Below, piece by piece: positions 32,753-45,736 of a stretch of 64,000 nucleotides of DNA (position 1 is the stretch's first letter; every line of letters starts with the position of its first letter). The notes beneath the pieces were generated by a model. The model did no database searches and had not been told where the DNA came from. It saw only the letters and a list, made by a program, of their open reading frames with translations. The DNA comes from Paramarasmius palmivorus (taxonomy: Eukaryota; Basidiomycota; Agaricomycetes; Agaricales; Marasmiaceae), in NCBI GenBank assembly GCA_037176845.1, contig JAYKXP010000099.1:62001-126000 (forward strand), given 5' to 3'. The position numbers and the translations under genes are program-made.

Positions 32753-35700
32753 ATGACTGCTCCAGTTCTACAGATCTTCCTCAAGGCTTTACAACGATTC
32801 TTACGAAACAACGCCCTCCTACGACTCCCAGTTCAACGACTCTTAATTCTTTGGTCGTATCTGACGCGGTATGCGAGGAAAATTCGGACCAAGGGCAGCT
32901 CAGATCCTTCAAGACATCCAGAGGATGAAACCTCATCTGAAGCGCCCAGTGTTGTGGAAGAACAACAGAATGAACAGGAACGATCCACCATCATTTGTGC
33001 GAGCGAAGCACCATCAAGCCTGCATCCATATCCCCCAAGTACGCTAGGTGCATCAGCATCTTCGCAAGATGTTCGAACCGAGACCTTGAGGCCCACTTTC
33101 AGCCGTTCCCACATCTCTTACCCCACGACTTCCGGTAACCTTAATGGATCGCGCACTGCCCTGACGGCCAGCCCTGCAGCATCGGTTTCTCGCCTTTCTA
33201 TAACAATACCACGTGCAGAGTCTACCCACTTGGCCGTGAATCAGGACGATGCAGCATCGGTGGCCTCTCGAATATCTATTATTGCACCCGATATAACGGC
33301 TGAGCCTACCCCATTAGTTGAGTCGCCCTCACAGGGGTACACTCTAACGGGCGAGGTTACTACATCCCCTGTCCAAGAGTCGGAAAATGTCACTTTGGCA
33401 GGTGAGGCCGTAGACTTGACTGGTCCAGGTCTCTGTGCGACATACGATGCCTTTTATACCGCCCTTCCGGAGAAGTTTGCCAGGTATGACCGACCGGACA
33501 TTATGTGCGTGACACCCGGTATTCTTTTGGCAGACTATGCTAACCATTTGACAGACCGTCGCAAGTGACAACATACGAACTTCCGCCTATGACGGTGCGC
33601 TTTGATAAGTTCGTACTCACCTCTGACACTTCGACACCGACTAACTTTTACGAAGTGGAAAACTTCCTCTAGGCTGGAAAGAGCTTTTGCATCCCGAAGG
33701 CGCCAGATATTTCTTGTATGAACCCAAGGTTTGCTTTCCCGGGTATTGAGGTATATCGCGTTTACTTACTTGACTTCCTAGAAACTGTATACTGACGCCA
33801 ACATCTATAATACCAAAGTTCTTTCGTATGTCACCAACCTCATCAGCCAATGCGACCAATATCTCCGCTCGCGCAACATCCGTCTCTCTTCGCACGTCAA
33901 CATTGTCTTTGACATATGTGGCGAACTAGATGAAATGTGGTGCCAATACTATCTTGCAGACCACGCCACGAGAACAGTATTTTGGTTGGACAAGTTTGAA
34001 CTCTCTGAAGAGAATTTTCATCTCTGGTCGGAGGTCAAAGGTGTCACAGAGATGTCACACGTTCGTAGGTCCATCTATCCTCACTCGATGGACCCAATTC
34101 ACAGATTTCTCGTTCAGGTCACGCGATCGAGGTTCAGTACTGGTGAGCTTCAATAAGCAAGCTACCAGGTTTAATCTCATCTTTCGCTAGGCATCATTGT
34201 GATTTGTTCCCGGACTCCTTTTCTTTGGGTCTGTCTCACGTCGATGAGCTTCGGGATATTCTAATTCACAGTATCGGAGGTGATTCTCGTACTTAATTTG
34301 CCCCGGTGCACTTCTCAAAGTTATTGATCATAGATGTCGTCACATCCTTAACGACCACGGTTCCTTACGAGGTATATGATCTGCAACAGATGTTGAAGGT
34401 CGCCAATAGCATTAGAAGTAAGTCATCATTCAAGTGTTGTTGACCAGGCACTGAATGCGCCGAATACTTCGATAGAGAACGTAGAGAGTAGCAAGTGTGC
34501 CTCAGTGTATAGTGAGTATCAAAACTTGGATAATAGCTGTGGGCTCACCTCCGCAATATAGGCAGGTTGATGTACCTTTTTGGTATGCTTGTCTCCGTTG
34601 TTCTATGGCAATCAGCGCTCACTCTTCACTAATAGCACGACAACGATTCTTCAACTTTCACGGTCAACCAGCGGCGCGTCTTGATCGAGATCGCTCTATA
34701 TATCATCCTTCTGATTACAAGCCCCCCCGCACGCCTCTGTTGCGCATCCTTTCGCCTCTGATGTTCTCCGCTCCGGATACCCACTGTCGAGCACTAGACA
34801 AGCTTTGGGTAGATGGAATAATACATGCTACTTCATGGAACAAATTTATCAGCAACATGAATACTGAATGGGAACAGTTGATTCTCTTCGTGCGTGTCCT
34901 TGAACATGTTTCTTTTTCCCGCGGAGCTGAGTAGGATATGATCAGGGCACGGTGCTTCTCAATGCAAACGTCGCATTCTTAGCCATCCAATCCGTAGATG
35001 AAGATACCGCGAACCCGGATCGGTCTCCGGCGCAAATAGCAAGTTACCTATCTGTAGTGGCTAGTATCGGCAGTGTGATTATTGGTTTAATGCTCCAGAG
35101 GAAGAACAAAATCAAGAACAAAGAAGCGGCCGACGATGCAGTACGTGACACTTCACACATATCACGACCTAGAGCAAACTAATACATCTCAAGGCCGTAT
35201 TCTTGCATTCGTTCATGAAAAACAGACTAGGATTGGAGACGTTAGCAATCCTATATTCAGTCCCTTACGCTCTCTTGATGTGGGGGTACGTCGCATTTCC
35301 GCCAGTCAATCAATGTCCTGACGTAAGGCCTGCCTCTTTCAGAGTCATCTTGTTCCTCGCTGGTTTCTCGTCCATGTGTCTCTATCATTCTGCTATTGGC
35401 ATCACACTTTTGGTCTGCGGTGCTTGGCTTATCATCGCACTCCTTGTAGTCTGGTGCATCTTCACCCTTGCTCAGTGGGACAAGCGATTCAATGCACAAG
35501 ACACGGCTTGGGACAAACTCATCATCGGAATACAGGAAGCTGTTCGCGCAACTACTGAGTTCTCCGAGCGGCAGCTGGTAGCCTTGGGGTTAAAGAACGA
35601 AAAAGAGGAGGAACCGGTTGTGAGGCTGACTGCACCGGTGAGGAGAATGAGCCTTCCGGTGAAGAGGATGAGCGAAGCGTTAAGAAGAGCGTCACGGAAG

Positions 35701-35823
35701 GCTACGATTTTCAGTACGTTCAGTAGATTGACAAGCGGTGAAAACAGACATGGGTCTGGTGGCTCCTCTGGGATACCACATCGGGATAGTAACGGGAATG
35801 AGCCTGCGAGTGCGCCGGTATGA
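32753..35823 (+). CDS. WW-like multipass membrane protein B
   Basis: A close paralogue of gene A at 3728-6746, in opposite orientation. Exon 1 (32753 to about 33565) has a basic hydrophobic helix (RLLILWSYLTRYARKIR) and a long Ser/Thr/Pro-rich linker ending near EKFARYDRPD. An intron from GTGACA (33566) to the AG before 33656 joins to KLPLGWKELLHPEGARYFLY, the WW-like motif. Then come KLYTDANIYNTKVLSYVTNL, NIVFDI and YYLADHATRTVFWLDKFELS, NFHGQPAARLDRDRSIY, LDKLWVDGIIHATSWNKF, ASYLSVVASIGSVIIGLMLQ, and two more hydrophobic spans including ITLLVCGAWLIIALLVVWCI. A basic cytosolic tail with PVRRMSLPVKRMSEALRRA ends at 35823. An in-frame upstream Met exists at 32621. Function unknown; membrane topology is predicted by eye. 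Confidence 0.75.
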
Positions 35824-36202
35824 CGTTGTACATCTATCTTTCCATATCTACCGCTTCCTTGGTTCACGGAACAATCTTTGTATCGATAGGTATCTCTGTA
35901 CGTTATTGTTTACTGCGAAACAGACTTCTCGGGTGGCGAACTACCCCACTCACGCCCATGTGTCTGGCTCTGGTTTCGCGATGCCCAAGTATAGATGCTG
36001 GAATTTTTAGTCCAACATGTGAATTCGATATTCGTACTATGTACAAAAAAGATTGTGTTCTAGTGGTACAATGGGTATAAAACGCGTATGTACTAGGTTG
36101 AAACAGTATGTTATTCCACGAGAGCCCACAAGAAATTGCTAACATGAGGCACTTCGCCAAGAAAGCTTTCAGCGCAACGACGGATATGCATCCCAATACC
36201 CA
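35824..36202. other. Short 3' intergenic region
   Basis: This lies between the convergent WW-like gene B (+) and the zinc-module gene (-). Nothing is recognised in it. Confidence 0.5.
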
Positions 36203-37061
36203 TCATCCTATTGCAAAGCAAGTCAATACCAGTTGCGAATCTGACTGTGGAAAAGCTCGAACGATTTTAGGCAGACCCATCGTCTCTCTTTTGATTTGAA
36301 TGGCTGCACATCGAGCCCGATGATGTTTCCAATGGCCAGGGTAGTATTTACGCGCCGGGCTCTTATCGAGGGACAGAGTACGGCCACAGCCCCTGCAGAC
36401 GACACTATGGGGCGTCAGTTGGGATCTCTCAATCCATGGATCATTTTCAAGAAGAATTCGACGTTGTGCCTCGCTTGTCAAAGGCGCACGTCTCGAGGAT
36501 GGTGATGGTGGGGAAGGTGGAGACGGGGGGCCGTAATTCTACACACAAACGGTGTCCATCAATGGTTGTCGCGTGGAACAGTACTGAGCCACTCACCAAC
36601 GAAATGGGAATGTTCGCGAACGAAGGTGATGCTGGTCTTTCCCATTGATTCTGTCCCACCATCATGGTGTACGGCGTTCTATCGGGACTTCGAGGGGGTG
36701 TTGTTACAGTACGATGAGCGTGCTGGGTAGTCTGAGGGTAGTGGCGATGATCAATCATCGTCGATGGAGGTGAATTGAATGTCTGTAGTCCGAGGCGCGG
36801 CGGTTGGGGCGTACTTGAACGCATGAGACCCGGTGGTATTGCATATTGCCCTGCAGTGGCGTTAGTGAAATTTCCGGGAAGTATTGGACTTCGTGAGCTG
36901 GACGTGGCAGCAGGACCAGTATCTCGATTCTCGGAAGCCCTTCCGCTATCGTCGTTGAGAATGGAGGCGACAGAGAGGCGGCGGCTTGTGGTCGTCATTG
37001 TACGGGGGTCAATGGAGGAGCTGTTGTTGGGTGAGTGCATTTTCGAGAAGCTTGAAGCCAA
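36203..37061 (-). CDS. Basidiomycete protein with CCHC-like zinc module
   Basis: Exon 1 (37061 to about 36599) encodes a Ser/Pro/Thr-rich, disordered N-terminus with SRRLSVASILNDD and RSPDRTPYTMMVGQNQWERP, ending ANIPISL. The intron starts GTGAGT and ends TGTAG at about 36542. Exon 2 continues in phase with PPSPPSPPSPSSRRAPL and then SEAQRRILLENDPWIERSQL followed by HSVVCRGCGRTLSL, and YYPGHWKHHRARC. The pattern C-x2-C...H-x3-H/...-C with the preceding 'LL-x-x-DPW' resembles a zinc-binding module common in basidiomycete proteins of unknown function. The 'SVASILN' segment recalls short regulatory motifs of nuclear proteins. A nuclear regulator is inference only. Alternative start: Met at 37040. 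Confidence 0.65.
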
Positions 37062-40000
37062 GGATGATTATTGAAACATCGCTATTGTATTCGGACACAT
37101 ACCTTCTCCTTGAAGGCTCTATCTCCGCCAAAGTAGGACCACAAGAGAGCAGGACAGGGGATGCGAAGGATGTCGCAAATTATCATGAGGTTGGGGAAGA
37201 GCGCATAAATTTTATGTCTGACAGAACAACGTGGTTCGCTAAAAATGGTTAAGTATAACCAGGATTCAGTATCGGGGCTTGAGTGCTGTAGTGAGTGATA
37301 ACTAGAAGCCACAGATGATGTTCGCGCTGATGCACATGTCGAACAGGGAAACAAAAATTACCACCGACCAACCCTTCTTGGTGCTAGTTTTAGACATAAC
37401 CTCATCCATCTCATCCATCAAAGCCAGGACCAGGTTCACAAACTAACTTCACTTTTTTTGGTTGCAAAAAAATCGTCCTTACCGCCGAACCTGCCATTAT
37501 GTACGCAAAACCAACCCTCTAGATCGGTGTTCGCAAATAACGAAGTTGTCACCCCTGTCACTTCCACGAGACCTCTTAACCGTAATAGCCCGCTTCGATG
37601 TCGAACCAATGGAGGGACATCACTGAAAATTTTCGAGATGGGGACCGGCACAAGCCGAGCCGATCTTAGCAGGGTCCTGCATTAGTGTCCAGTCAGACGT
37701 CAAGGCTTGGGAGACAAATATTAAGGAACATCTAGAAGGACGCTTTGGAACTTACTTGAAAGGAATTACGCGTGCTTTAGAACATCAGAGCTCAAAGCAC
37801 TAATCCCGGCGTCTGATTTACTTAAGTTCTGCCGTCCGAAAATACACGGCCATCTCGTGCACTCAGATTACTGTGAAGAGTTCACTACATTCAACGGCAC
37901 ACTGATACGACGCGAAGCGTCATGGCAACTAGACCAGTCGGGGTATCAACTTGCCCAAGGTGGGTCTGATGGACGACCATACATCTTTCCAGCTATGTTC
38001 AACACATCGTGTCCGTCTGCATAGGGTGGTCAGCGAGACCTCGGAACGAAGAGCAAAAGGACAGCTGTTCGTACTGACCCTGTCCAAAGCGTAGTGGACC
38101 CTAACAACAATAACAGTAAGCACGTTGAAGCATCGGAAAGTAATTGATCAAACCAGCTCTTCGAGGCGATATCCTGGCGACAAGTCCTGTGACTGTCGCA
38201 GACAATTTGGAACCTTGAAAGTGGCACGGAATTTGGGCAATACCACGGATAATGCCGTCACCTGTAAGCCGTGAACCAGTCCTGGATGCGTCCAGTCTAG
38301 ATGCCACATATCTCAATGCATGCAAGCGCAATGTGCCGTCGGGTCCACGCGAGGAGGGAAGAATGTATCCACGAGGGCGATATCGAGTATTTGACGATCC
38401 AGAACTTTAGCAGAGAAAGTACGGTCGAAGCCCATCGCGGTGGGGAGGTAGCCTGGCGATGTTGAGTTGCTTGCGCAATTACACGTGGAGCTCTTTACTC
38501 GCATCATGGCGGTCCGAAGCTTCTCGTCCAAAAGAGAAATAAATAACACTTTGATCAATGACCGGAGAACTGAGAGATTTGGGACCCTTTGAGTAAGATG
38601 CTAAATAGCGAGTTCGACCAGATGACGGCTGCTTTCCGATGGAACCATGTTCCAAGTTTCATAGTTCTGAATGCTTGTTAGAGAACGCAAAGAGAACGTC
38701 TAGCTTCTCAATGGTGAAAATAGGGGACCTTGCCCCACGTTTTCAGGCCTTCTATAGTTTCCGATATGTCCTTAATGCCCATGTGATGGCCGATCTCTTT
38801 CCAGAGGATGGAATTACGCTGGTTGTGACTACTTTGTCAATGCACCAATTTTGTAATCGTAACTGACAGTTCAACGCACATTTTGTTCTTTAATGCTACA
38901 CTGCCTCCAATCTAGCCTTTCAACGGGTTCCTGTGAATTGGAGTCGTAAGGCAAGTATGAGTCGCATGAATGTGGTGACCTCACCGTAGGCTGGAAGACG
39001 CATTGGGCCAGCGTGTAAGCGTATCATCATTCGCCTGATAGACAGGCAAGCGAGCTCGGAGAGGGCATATAGCGAATCATAAGAAAGTTACAAACTTGTA
39101 CCGAGAATGGAGCCAATTCATCCTAGAAAGGGCGAGACACCCTCGTGGATCATTGTGCATTATGCGAGACATCCCGATCAGCTGTCAAAGGACGTTAACA
39201 AATGTGGAGATGAGGATAGCGGTCTGGATGAGTTTGTCAACCTTGAGACTAAGAATTTCCACAGGAAGTGACCTTTTCACTCATAGACATGTCATTCGAT
39301 ACTCCATCAGTTCCAAGTAAAAGCGAGGCGATCGAAAGCTGAAAAACTCGTTAGCATTCCATACACGCGGTTCAAACGAACAACGCACTATTCCGTAGGG
39401 TTTCAAAAACGCCACCTGTGCTCCGAGCCGAGAGAAGAAAAGCGTATCGCAGAGAAGAATCGTAGAAACAATTTCTTGAGCTTGCGATGCGTCCAGTCCT
39501 TCGCTGACTTTCAACTCCCAAAAGCGCCGCCTCGCAAATTCCAGGCGGCGATACTCCAGAAACCTGCAGAAGACAGTATTCCAAAAGGGAGCGTGTAGTC
39601 ATCATTTTCCAGGCCATGGTTGTGAGAGAGCTCCAGACCTGAGCGAATGAGGAGTGTGACGTGGAAAAACGTCCTAGTGTAAACCTGCAAACCACACCAA
39701 TCAGACGATTTTCCCGCGCTGTGAGGGCGATGATTACTCACGATGTGTTTGGGACGTGCAGAAATGTGTAAAAACCAATGCTACCGGAGGATTTGCCAAC
39801 CTGAACGACTGGACTGGCCGTGAGCTCGAGTTTAAGACCGACGATGTTTCTGCCATCGCAGAGAAGGGGTCTTAATGCCGAGCTCTTTCTAGCCTTGACG
39901 CCCTTCTGAAGGTTTTCACTTGTTGATACGCGATTCTCAGAATGGCCCATGACCAGTATGTTGCTTGACGCAGCTTGAGGCTTGCGTACTTGAGTCAACG

Positions 40001-40203
40001 TCGCTGACGAAATTCGCGTGGGAAATGGCCACTGCACGCGATTTGACCGGCCCTCAACAGACCTTGGTTTGACCTACTTAGGCCGATAAAAACTCAGTGT
40101 CAGTCTTATAAGCATCCTGCAATTAGTTGTAAGTTGAGACGCTATCTCGGCAAGGGATCTCTACATGCATCGAAATACGACTACAGCACTCGGCACTCAG
40201 GCC
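37062..40203. other. 3.1 kb without a supported gene
   Basis: Several open frames exist but none has a recognisable domain. On the minus strand, 38558-38313 and 40037-39738 plus 39695-39372 could be exons of an unknown gene; the last two are separated by a plausible GTGAGT..CAG intron in matching phase. The sequence near 38400-38560 (minus) has a regular codon-like look but no identified relative. This may contain a decayed gene. Confidence 0.4.
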
Positions 40204-42639
40204 TCAGGGCTGAGGCCACTCTAGTACTATAGCCTCCTCCCCAGTAAGCGTTATAGTCTGGCGAATCTTCCCATCGTAGTCGAATAAAAGCTCGTACTCT
40301 CCTGGGAATAAAACTCCGTTCCCATTCTCATCCGTTCGCGCAATCGCTCCTAGGGTAACTCCCAACGTAGCGACAGCACTTTGGCCAGACGCAATACCCT
40401 TGACCCTAGTATACGCAACAAGTTCCTTTAGCGGTGCTGGGGCCGGGCCTGTTTCAGTACGTGTAAACAGCAAGGCGACAAAATCTGACGTCGTATCGCC
40501 TGTATTGGTCACTTGCACCTCAAACGTGTCCAATATCGAAAGGTCCAAATACGAGGTTTCGGCGCCGGCTGCAGTGAGCTCTTGGATATTGTATGACCTT
40601 GTTGAGTTGTCCACCCATGCAAAGTCAAATGTCGTGTAGTGGAGACCAAATCCAAACTCATAAACAGCTTGCCCTGTATACCATTTATAGGTTCGACCAG
40701 GAGAGCTGCCTTCCTTCGGCCGCAATGACATGTCGTTCATGGGTACTTCATCGACATATGAAGCTGGGTATTGCGTGACGGGGAGTCGTCCTGCTGGCGC
40801 CTGAGTACCGGTAAGGATATCGAGTAACGCCGTGCCACCACTCTGGCTTGGTAGTCCAGCCCATACCAGACTGTTGACCTAGAACTGAGGGCTCAAAAAC
40901 TGAAGCTCGTGAGATGTGATGGAACAACTTACCCTAACATCGCCCTTCAACCAAGAACTGTCAACTTGTCCTCCACCCATGACAACAACCACAAGTGGCT
41001 TCCCGACTTCCGCGAGCGCCTTTATCAAATCCAGCTGGTTGCCAGGCCAAGTGATCTCGTTCCGGTCTCGCTGTTCATCCTCAATACTCGTATCAATCCC
41101 GCCAACGAAAACCACCACATCTGAATTTTGGGCGGCTTCCAGGGCAGCGGCGAAACCGGAAGTATCGGTCGAATTGATAGCAGTTCCATATGCGAACGCC
41201 ACGTCAAAAAGGCCAGAGTCACGGAAAGCCTGCAAGGGACTTATGACAAAAGGCGCTGGCTGTGCGTAGTTGGATTGCATTTGGTTTGTAGCGTTGGAAA
41301 ATGGACCGACTAGCGCGACTTTGTTTGCTGAGCCGTTCAATGGAAGAGTATCGTCGTTTTTGAGAAGAACCATGCCTTCGACGGCAGCTCGATAGGCGAG
41401 TTGCTGCGCTTCTTCGGTATTAACGTTCGCCCAGCCTATTTCGCGATATGGCTGACGTTCGGGAGGATCGAAATACCCTGTTCTAGATATGGATGTCAGT
41501 AAGTGGACGAGATTGACAAAGTGCGGCCAAGTTACCTGATAAGAGAGTTATACTGCCTCGCCAAGGCACTCCTAATGTCCTCTTCAGAGACGAGCGACTC
41601 GTTCAATGCCTCCTGGAGATTGTTCTGTAGATCCGTGCCTGCATCGATATCCAACCCTGATCGAAGCGCCAGCGCACTTGCATTGACTATGCCAGTGTAT
41701 TGATGTCCCCAGGCAATCGTCCCCACAGCACCGTAGTCTCCGACGATCCACTGCTCATCTCCCAAACCCCATAGATCCCGTACAAGCGTTCGCAAAAGAT
41801 ATGAGTTGACACATGATGGTGTACCATTCACTTCATTGTAGCTGCACATAATTGATGCCACTTTGGCATCACGTACGCAGCTTTGAAAGGGTGGCGAATA
41901 GTACTCGGCTAGATCTTGAATGCTCAGGATAGCATTGAACGATCCTCGCTCGAAGCCACCCCAGTTCTCGAGGTCATATGCAGCCCAGTGTTTGCAGGCA
42001 GACATGACTTTGAGATAAGGCGTCGAGCTCACGTCGCCTTGCATACCCGTCACGAACTGCAGTGCATAGCGTGCGACATGGAGCGGATCTTCTCCCGGTG
42101 TTTCTTGTCCACGACCCCAACGAGGATCTCTGAAGGGGTTCACGTTGGGTGACCAAAAGTCAACCCCAGAACGATTGGCGTTATGGAAAGCGCGGGCTTC
42201 CGTGCTGATCACAGTGCTAATGCTGTGAACGAGCTCGTCGTCAAAAGCAGCGGCCGTCAGGATAGGTGCGGGGAAGGAGGTGGAATAACTGAATTCTCCA
42301 GAGCCAGAGAAGACGGAGCCAGGACTACCTCCAAAACCGTGCTATACGTATGAATATCAGTATAAGTCGTCGAAAAGTCAAGAGTTCACACACAAGGGCT
42401 TCGTTCCACCAATTATACGCCGGGATACCCAACCTAGCAACGCCAGGAGACTCGTTCCCTGTATTTGCAATGAGTTCTTCTACAGTGAGCTCAGCTACCA
42501 GAGCCCGAGCTCTGTCCATTGAGTTCGCATCGGGATCGCAGACTAAGTTCCCCCCAAGTGGCCCATTCTTGCTGCAATCAGGGAATGAGGCAAAAGAGAG
42601 AATCGCCAAAAAGCTGAGAATGAGGAAAGCTCGATACAT
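40204..42639 (-). CDS. Secreted GH3 beta-glycosidase (beta-xylosidase type)
   Basis: This is a predicted secreted family 3 glycoside hydrolase that removes terminal beta-linked sugars from plant cell-wall oligosaccharides. A signal peptide (MYRAFLILSFLAILSFAS) is followed by the (beta/alpha)8 domain with GVARLGIPAYNWWNEAL, VDFWSPNVNPFRDPRWGRGQ, MSACKHWAAYDLENW, IMCSYNEVNGTPSC and QWIVGDYGAV, whose Asp is the expected nucleophile. The second sandwich domain has MVLLKNDDTLPL, VALVGPFSNAT and VVVFVGGIDTSIEDEQRDRN. A C-terminal fibronectin-III-like domain runs from FGFGLHYTTFDF to LEWPQP at 40204. The 'PAYNWWNEAL' and Cys-rich N-terminus favour the xylosidase branch. Introns lie at about 42400-42340, 42250-42215 (approximate), 41530-41480 and 40930-40880. 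Confidence 0.92.
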
Positions 42640-43353
42640 GCATGTTAAGGTGCGCCAGGAATGTTTTTAATGCCAGGTCTGTGATGAAAATGTACCGAAA
42701 TATGCCCATCTCCCTAGTTCTCAAAACAGACGATCAGCCAGGTCCCAGAAGAAGACAGAGAAACATACTAAAGACCTAGCATAGCTTCTCCTTGTCCAGC
42801 GATGAATTGCGTCAAACATAGAATGGTCTGGTCGTGTGGACGGCTGGAGAATGATTATGCGAGAAGATGCGAAGGCGAATCGCCGAGAATACACCAAAGC
42901 CCGAAAATTGGCCAGGCTACCGTGCGAATTCGCGATTTAGTCTATTACCCTCAAGTCACCGCTCAGGCGCTCGGGCCTCAGGCCTCAGGCCTCAGGTGTT
43001 AGTGTCCTTCTAGAGACACGAGCGACGAGTGCACGAGGCACTACTCATAATGAATATGTTAGGTGAAGGTGCGTAATGCTCCCATTTTCTTTGTCTTCGG
43101 TGTTCTGACATGTCTTCTAGATATTACATTACATATTGTGCAACTCGTTATTCCGGTTCAGTAAATCATGTCATTGCGTCGTCGAGTGGGCTTCTAAGCT
43201 TCAATATCGTCTCACCGCACGTGAACCTTCATCGCATTCCACCTGTCAATAGGTGTCAAATCAATACTTAAAAGCCCTCAACCTCCGATTGCTGTGTAGC
43301 CCTTTCAGAGTCATACTATCTCTCCCCCCCCGTTTTTACCTTCGAGTATCAAT
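42640..43353. other. Divergent upstream region of the GH3 gene and gene D
   Basis: Contains a short tandem GCCTCAG repeat at about 42977-42999 and no gene. The pyrimidine-rich stretch at 43320-43345, just before the gene D start, is typical of fungal core promoters. Confidence 0.5.
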
Positions 43354-45665
43354 ATGGCTTTCAACAACTCATCTGGCTTCACTATCACAGGCGGGAGGTT
43401 TACACACGTAGTGGGGGATCAGCACATCAACCACGTCCAGGGTGATCTAGTGCAGTATCTGGGTCGGGAAGAAAGGGTGCCTACCATTTGGGATGAGGTA
43501 CGTCGATTCTTCGTTAACTAATCGAGCCCCTACTCATAGACTGCTAGTACACGCGGGTTCCGACAGGCAGAGTGTACATAGTGCGTACCGTTGGCGATAC
43601 AACAGTAAGAAGAGACCACGGTGAAACGGAATACGTTTGGAAGAAGATCGAAGCTCGTCGCAACATCAGCATTGTCAAGATTCAAGGAGAAGATACGTGT
43701 TCACATTTCGTATATGTTCGCTATAGCGGTCGTGATTGTTTCGAGGTTAGTACAGCACATATGTTTCTTGCCGTCATATGTTGAACATCACAATCGCATA
43801 GGCGTTCCAACGCGACTTTGAGGAATTCTCTCATGTCAAGTACGCCATGATTGTCCTCCCTTGCAGCCGATTCACTGAACTGGATATCTATCTAGGAATG
43901 CGAATGTTGTCCAACTGTTCGGCTATAACGACAGCCAGTCTTTTCCAGCTTTGTTATTTTACGAGGGTAGGAGGCGTTTTAGAATGATTCCATACTCGTC
44001 GCTAAATTCTGCGCTCAGAATTGGTTCCAGTAGCATTCATCTTTGAAAGAAACAACTTCTCATCACTTCTGTATACCTATTTCGAATATCAGGTTTGTCT
44101 CAGTCCCCATCTTATCTGACTTCTCAACTTATCTTTCGTTGCAGTTTGGTGTAGACCAACTTGGGGATGACAAAATAGTACGCAGGTTTTGTTTTGTCTC
44201 TCTGAAAGTAGCTGACAGTTTTCTAAGGATTTTGGTGATTTGTGGGTGCATGCGAGGTCTGGCCATTTACGAACAGGACCTTACGTCAAATACGCGTCGA
44301 CCCGGACTTACTTCGCGGCTGGGTTCGAGACCAACACAGAGAATAACGGCGCCCTTTCCATTCAGGCTTTCAGCGACCCCGAAGCTGTCTTTGATTATCT
44401 TAGGCAGTTCCTCTCCACACATGATATTCTTCGTGGCATTGCCTGGTCCAATCAACACACGACGGAATGGCTAGAGGAAGAAGAAGCAGTGTTCGTGTTT
44501 AGACATTTTCCCGGCACTATCTACAGGTGGACTAGCCGAGAAGTTATTGCAAGGTGGCCTGTAAAGGTCAAGGAATGGTTCTACGGAATCCCGTCTTCGT
44601 ATCACCTGCCCGAAGATGTTCTAAATAGTGGTTATTGTCTGAACAATCTCTCATTGCGGTATGTAAATGTATTCGAGGCGAGATCCACGGTCTAAGAGGC
44701 ACTTTTGCTCTAGGTACATGTTTACCCCAGCAGACATTTCAGAGTGTCCTAGCTTCAAAATACAATATCCACTTTATCCTAGATGGCGTGCTGCGGCAGA
44801 ATCTTGGCTATCGCAAGCGCATTGTGTGCTGAATTACCTTGGGATTGAGGAAAAGGAATGGCGGGACTGTTGTGAGCTTTCATGTCGTTGCCTATACATC
44901 ATCTCCTAACGGACGGGCCAGTTATCTTGGGAGCCCTTCTTCTTGACTTTGAGCGATCCTTCAAGCCCAGTCAACAGATCCGAGCCCTGGACAGGCCCCT
45001 CTACCTCTTCATCCGCCCAATTCCCTCTGTTTCGCAGTCACAGGAGATCTGGTCTTCCTGGGCAAAAGGAAATAAATGCTACTGGTCTTTTGACATCCAG
45101 GGAAAAGAAGAGATGTCGGAAGCTACGCAGGCATCCCTGAATCTTCCTACATACAAATGTCGTTTGGGGATTTCTCATAACTGGTGGGATCCTACTGCCC
45201 AGGTTTACAACGCCGTGAAAATGCTTCATCTCCACAACGGCTTTGATCCCTCGACGCCGAGCCTCAGCAAATCTCTTGATCTTCCTATATATGAACTCGA
45301 TGAGAATCATCCTTCGTTCGACGAGATCCGGGGTCCACAGCGTTATGTACCGGTTCCACGTCCCCTGTCGGAATTTATAGATTCTTTGGAGGGCAAGGCC
45401 AAAAAACCGTCGGGCGCACGCTCGACTTCCACTCATAATTCCTCTAGTGGGAGACAGAAACCGCCGGAAGAAGTCACAGACTCATATGTCATGGTGGATG
45501 AGGACACTCCGCTCGAGGAGGCATGGGAACAACAGCAGGGGTTTGCAAGCAGATTAAAGGTAAAGTACATTTCGTTACATACCACAATCAACAGTCTGTT
45601 AACGAATTACATACTAGGGTGCCTTTCATCGCGTTTTTAGTCTAAAAGACCCGCGAGAGGAATAG
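43354..45665 (+). CDS. Kinase-like protein D with 'GDQH' N-terminus
   Basis: One of three paralogues (D, E, F). The N-terminus SGFTITGGRFTHVVGDQHIN followed by HVQGDLVQ is a short beta-rich motif also seen at the start of many agaricomycete NACHT/STAND proteins. Next is a kinase N-lobe-like part: TGRVYIVRT, RNISIVKIQGEDTC and FQRDFEEFSHVKNANVVQLF, then PALLFYEELVPVAFIF. No HRD or DFG motif follows. The C-terminal half is family-specific: RTGPYVKYASTRTYF, FRHFPGTIYRWTSREVIARW, LDRPLYLFIRPIPS and LGISHNWWDPTAQVYNAVKM. A disordered tail with VMVDEDTPLEEAW follows. The last intron (about 45560-45619) joins LK to GAFHRVFSLKDPREE, ending at 45665. At least seven introns. Probably a pseudokinase or unrelated fold; function unknown. 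Confidence 0.72.
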
Positions 45666-45736
45666 GTCTTCGTCATCTTTAGAGCCCGACTAATGTTCTG
45701 GTATATTTTACTTCAAATATCTGTATCACGACTCCC

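Noticed and set aside
38313..40037. Possible minus-strand multi-exon gene
   Set aside because: One intron (about 39740-39685) fits in phase, but neither exon has recognisable content and stops interrupt the rest.
42975..43000. Tandem GCCTCAG repeat as a CRISPR-like or regulatory array
   Set aside because: Only three short units without spacers; simple microsatellite. CRISPR is not expected in a fungus.
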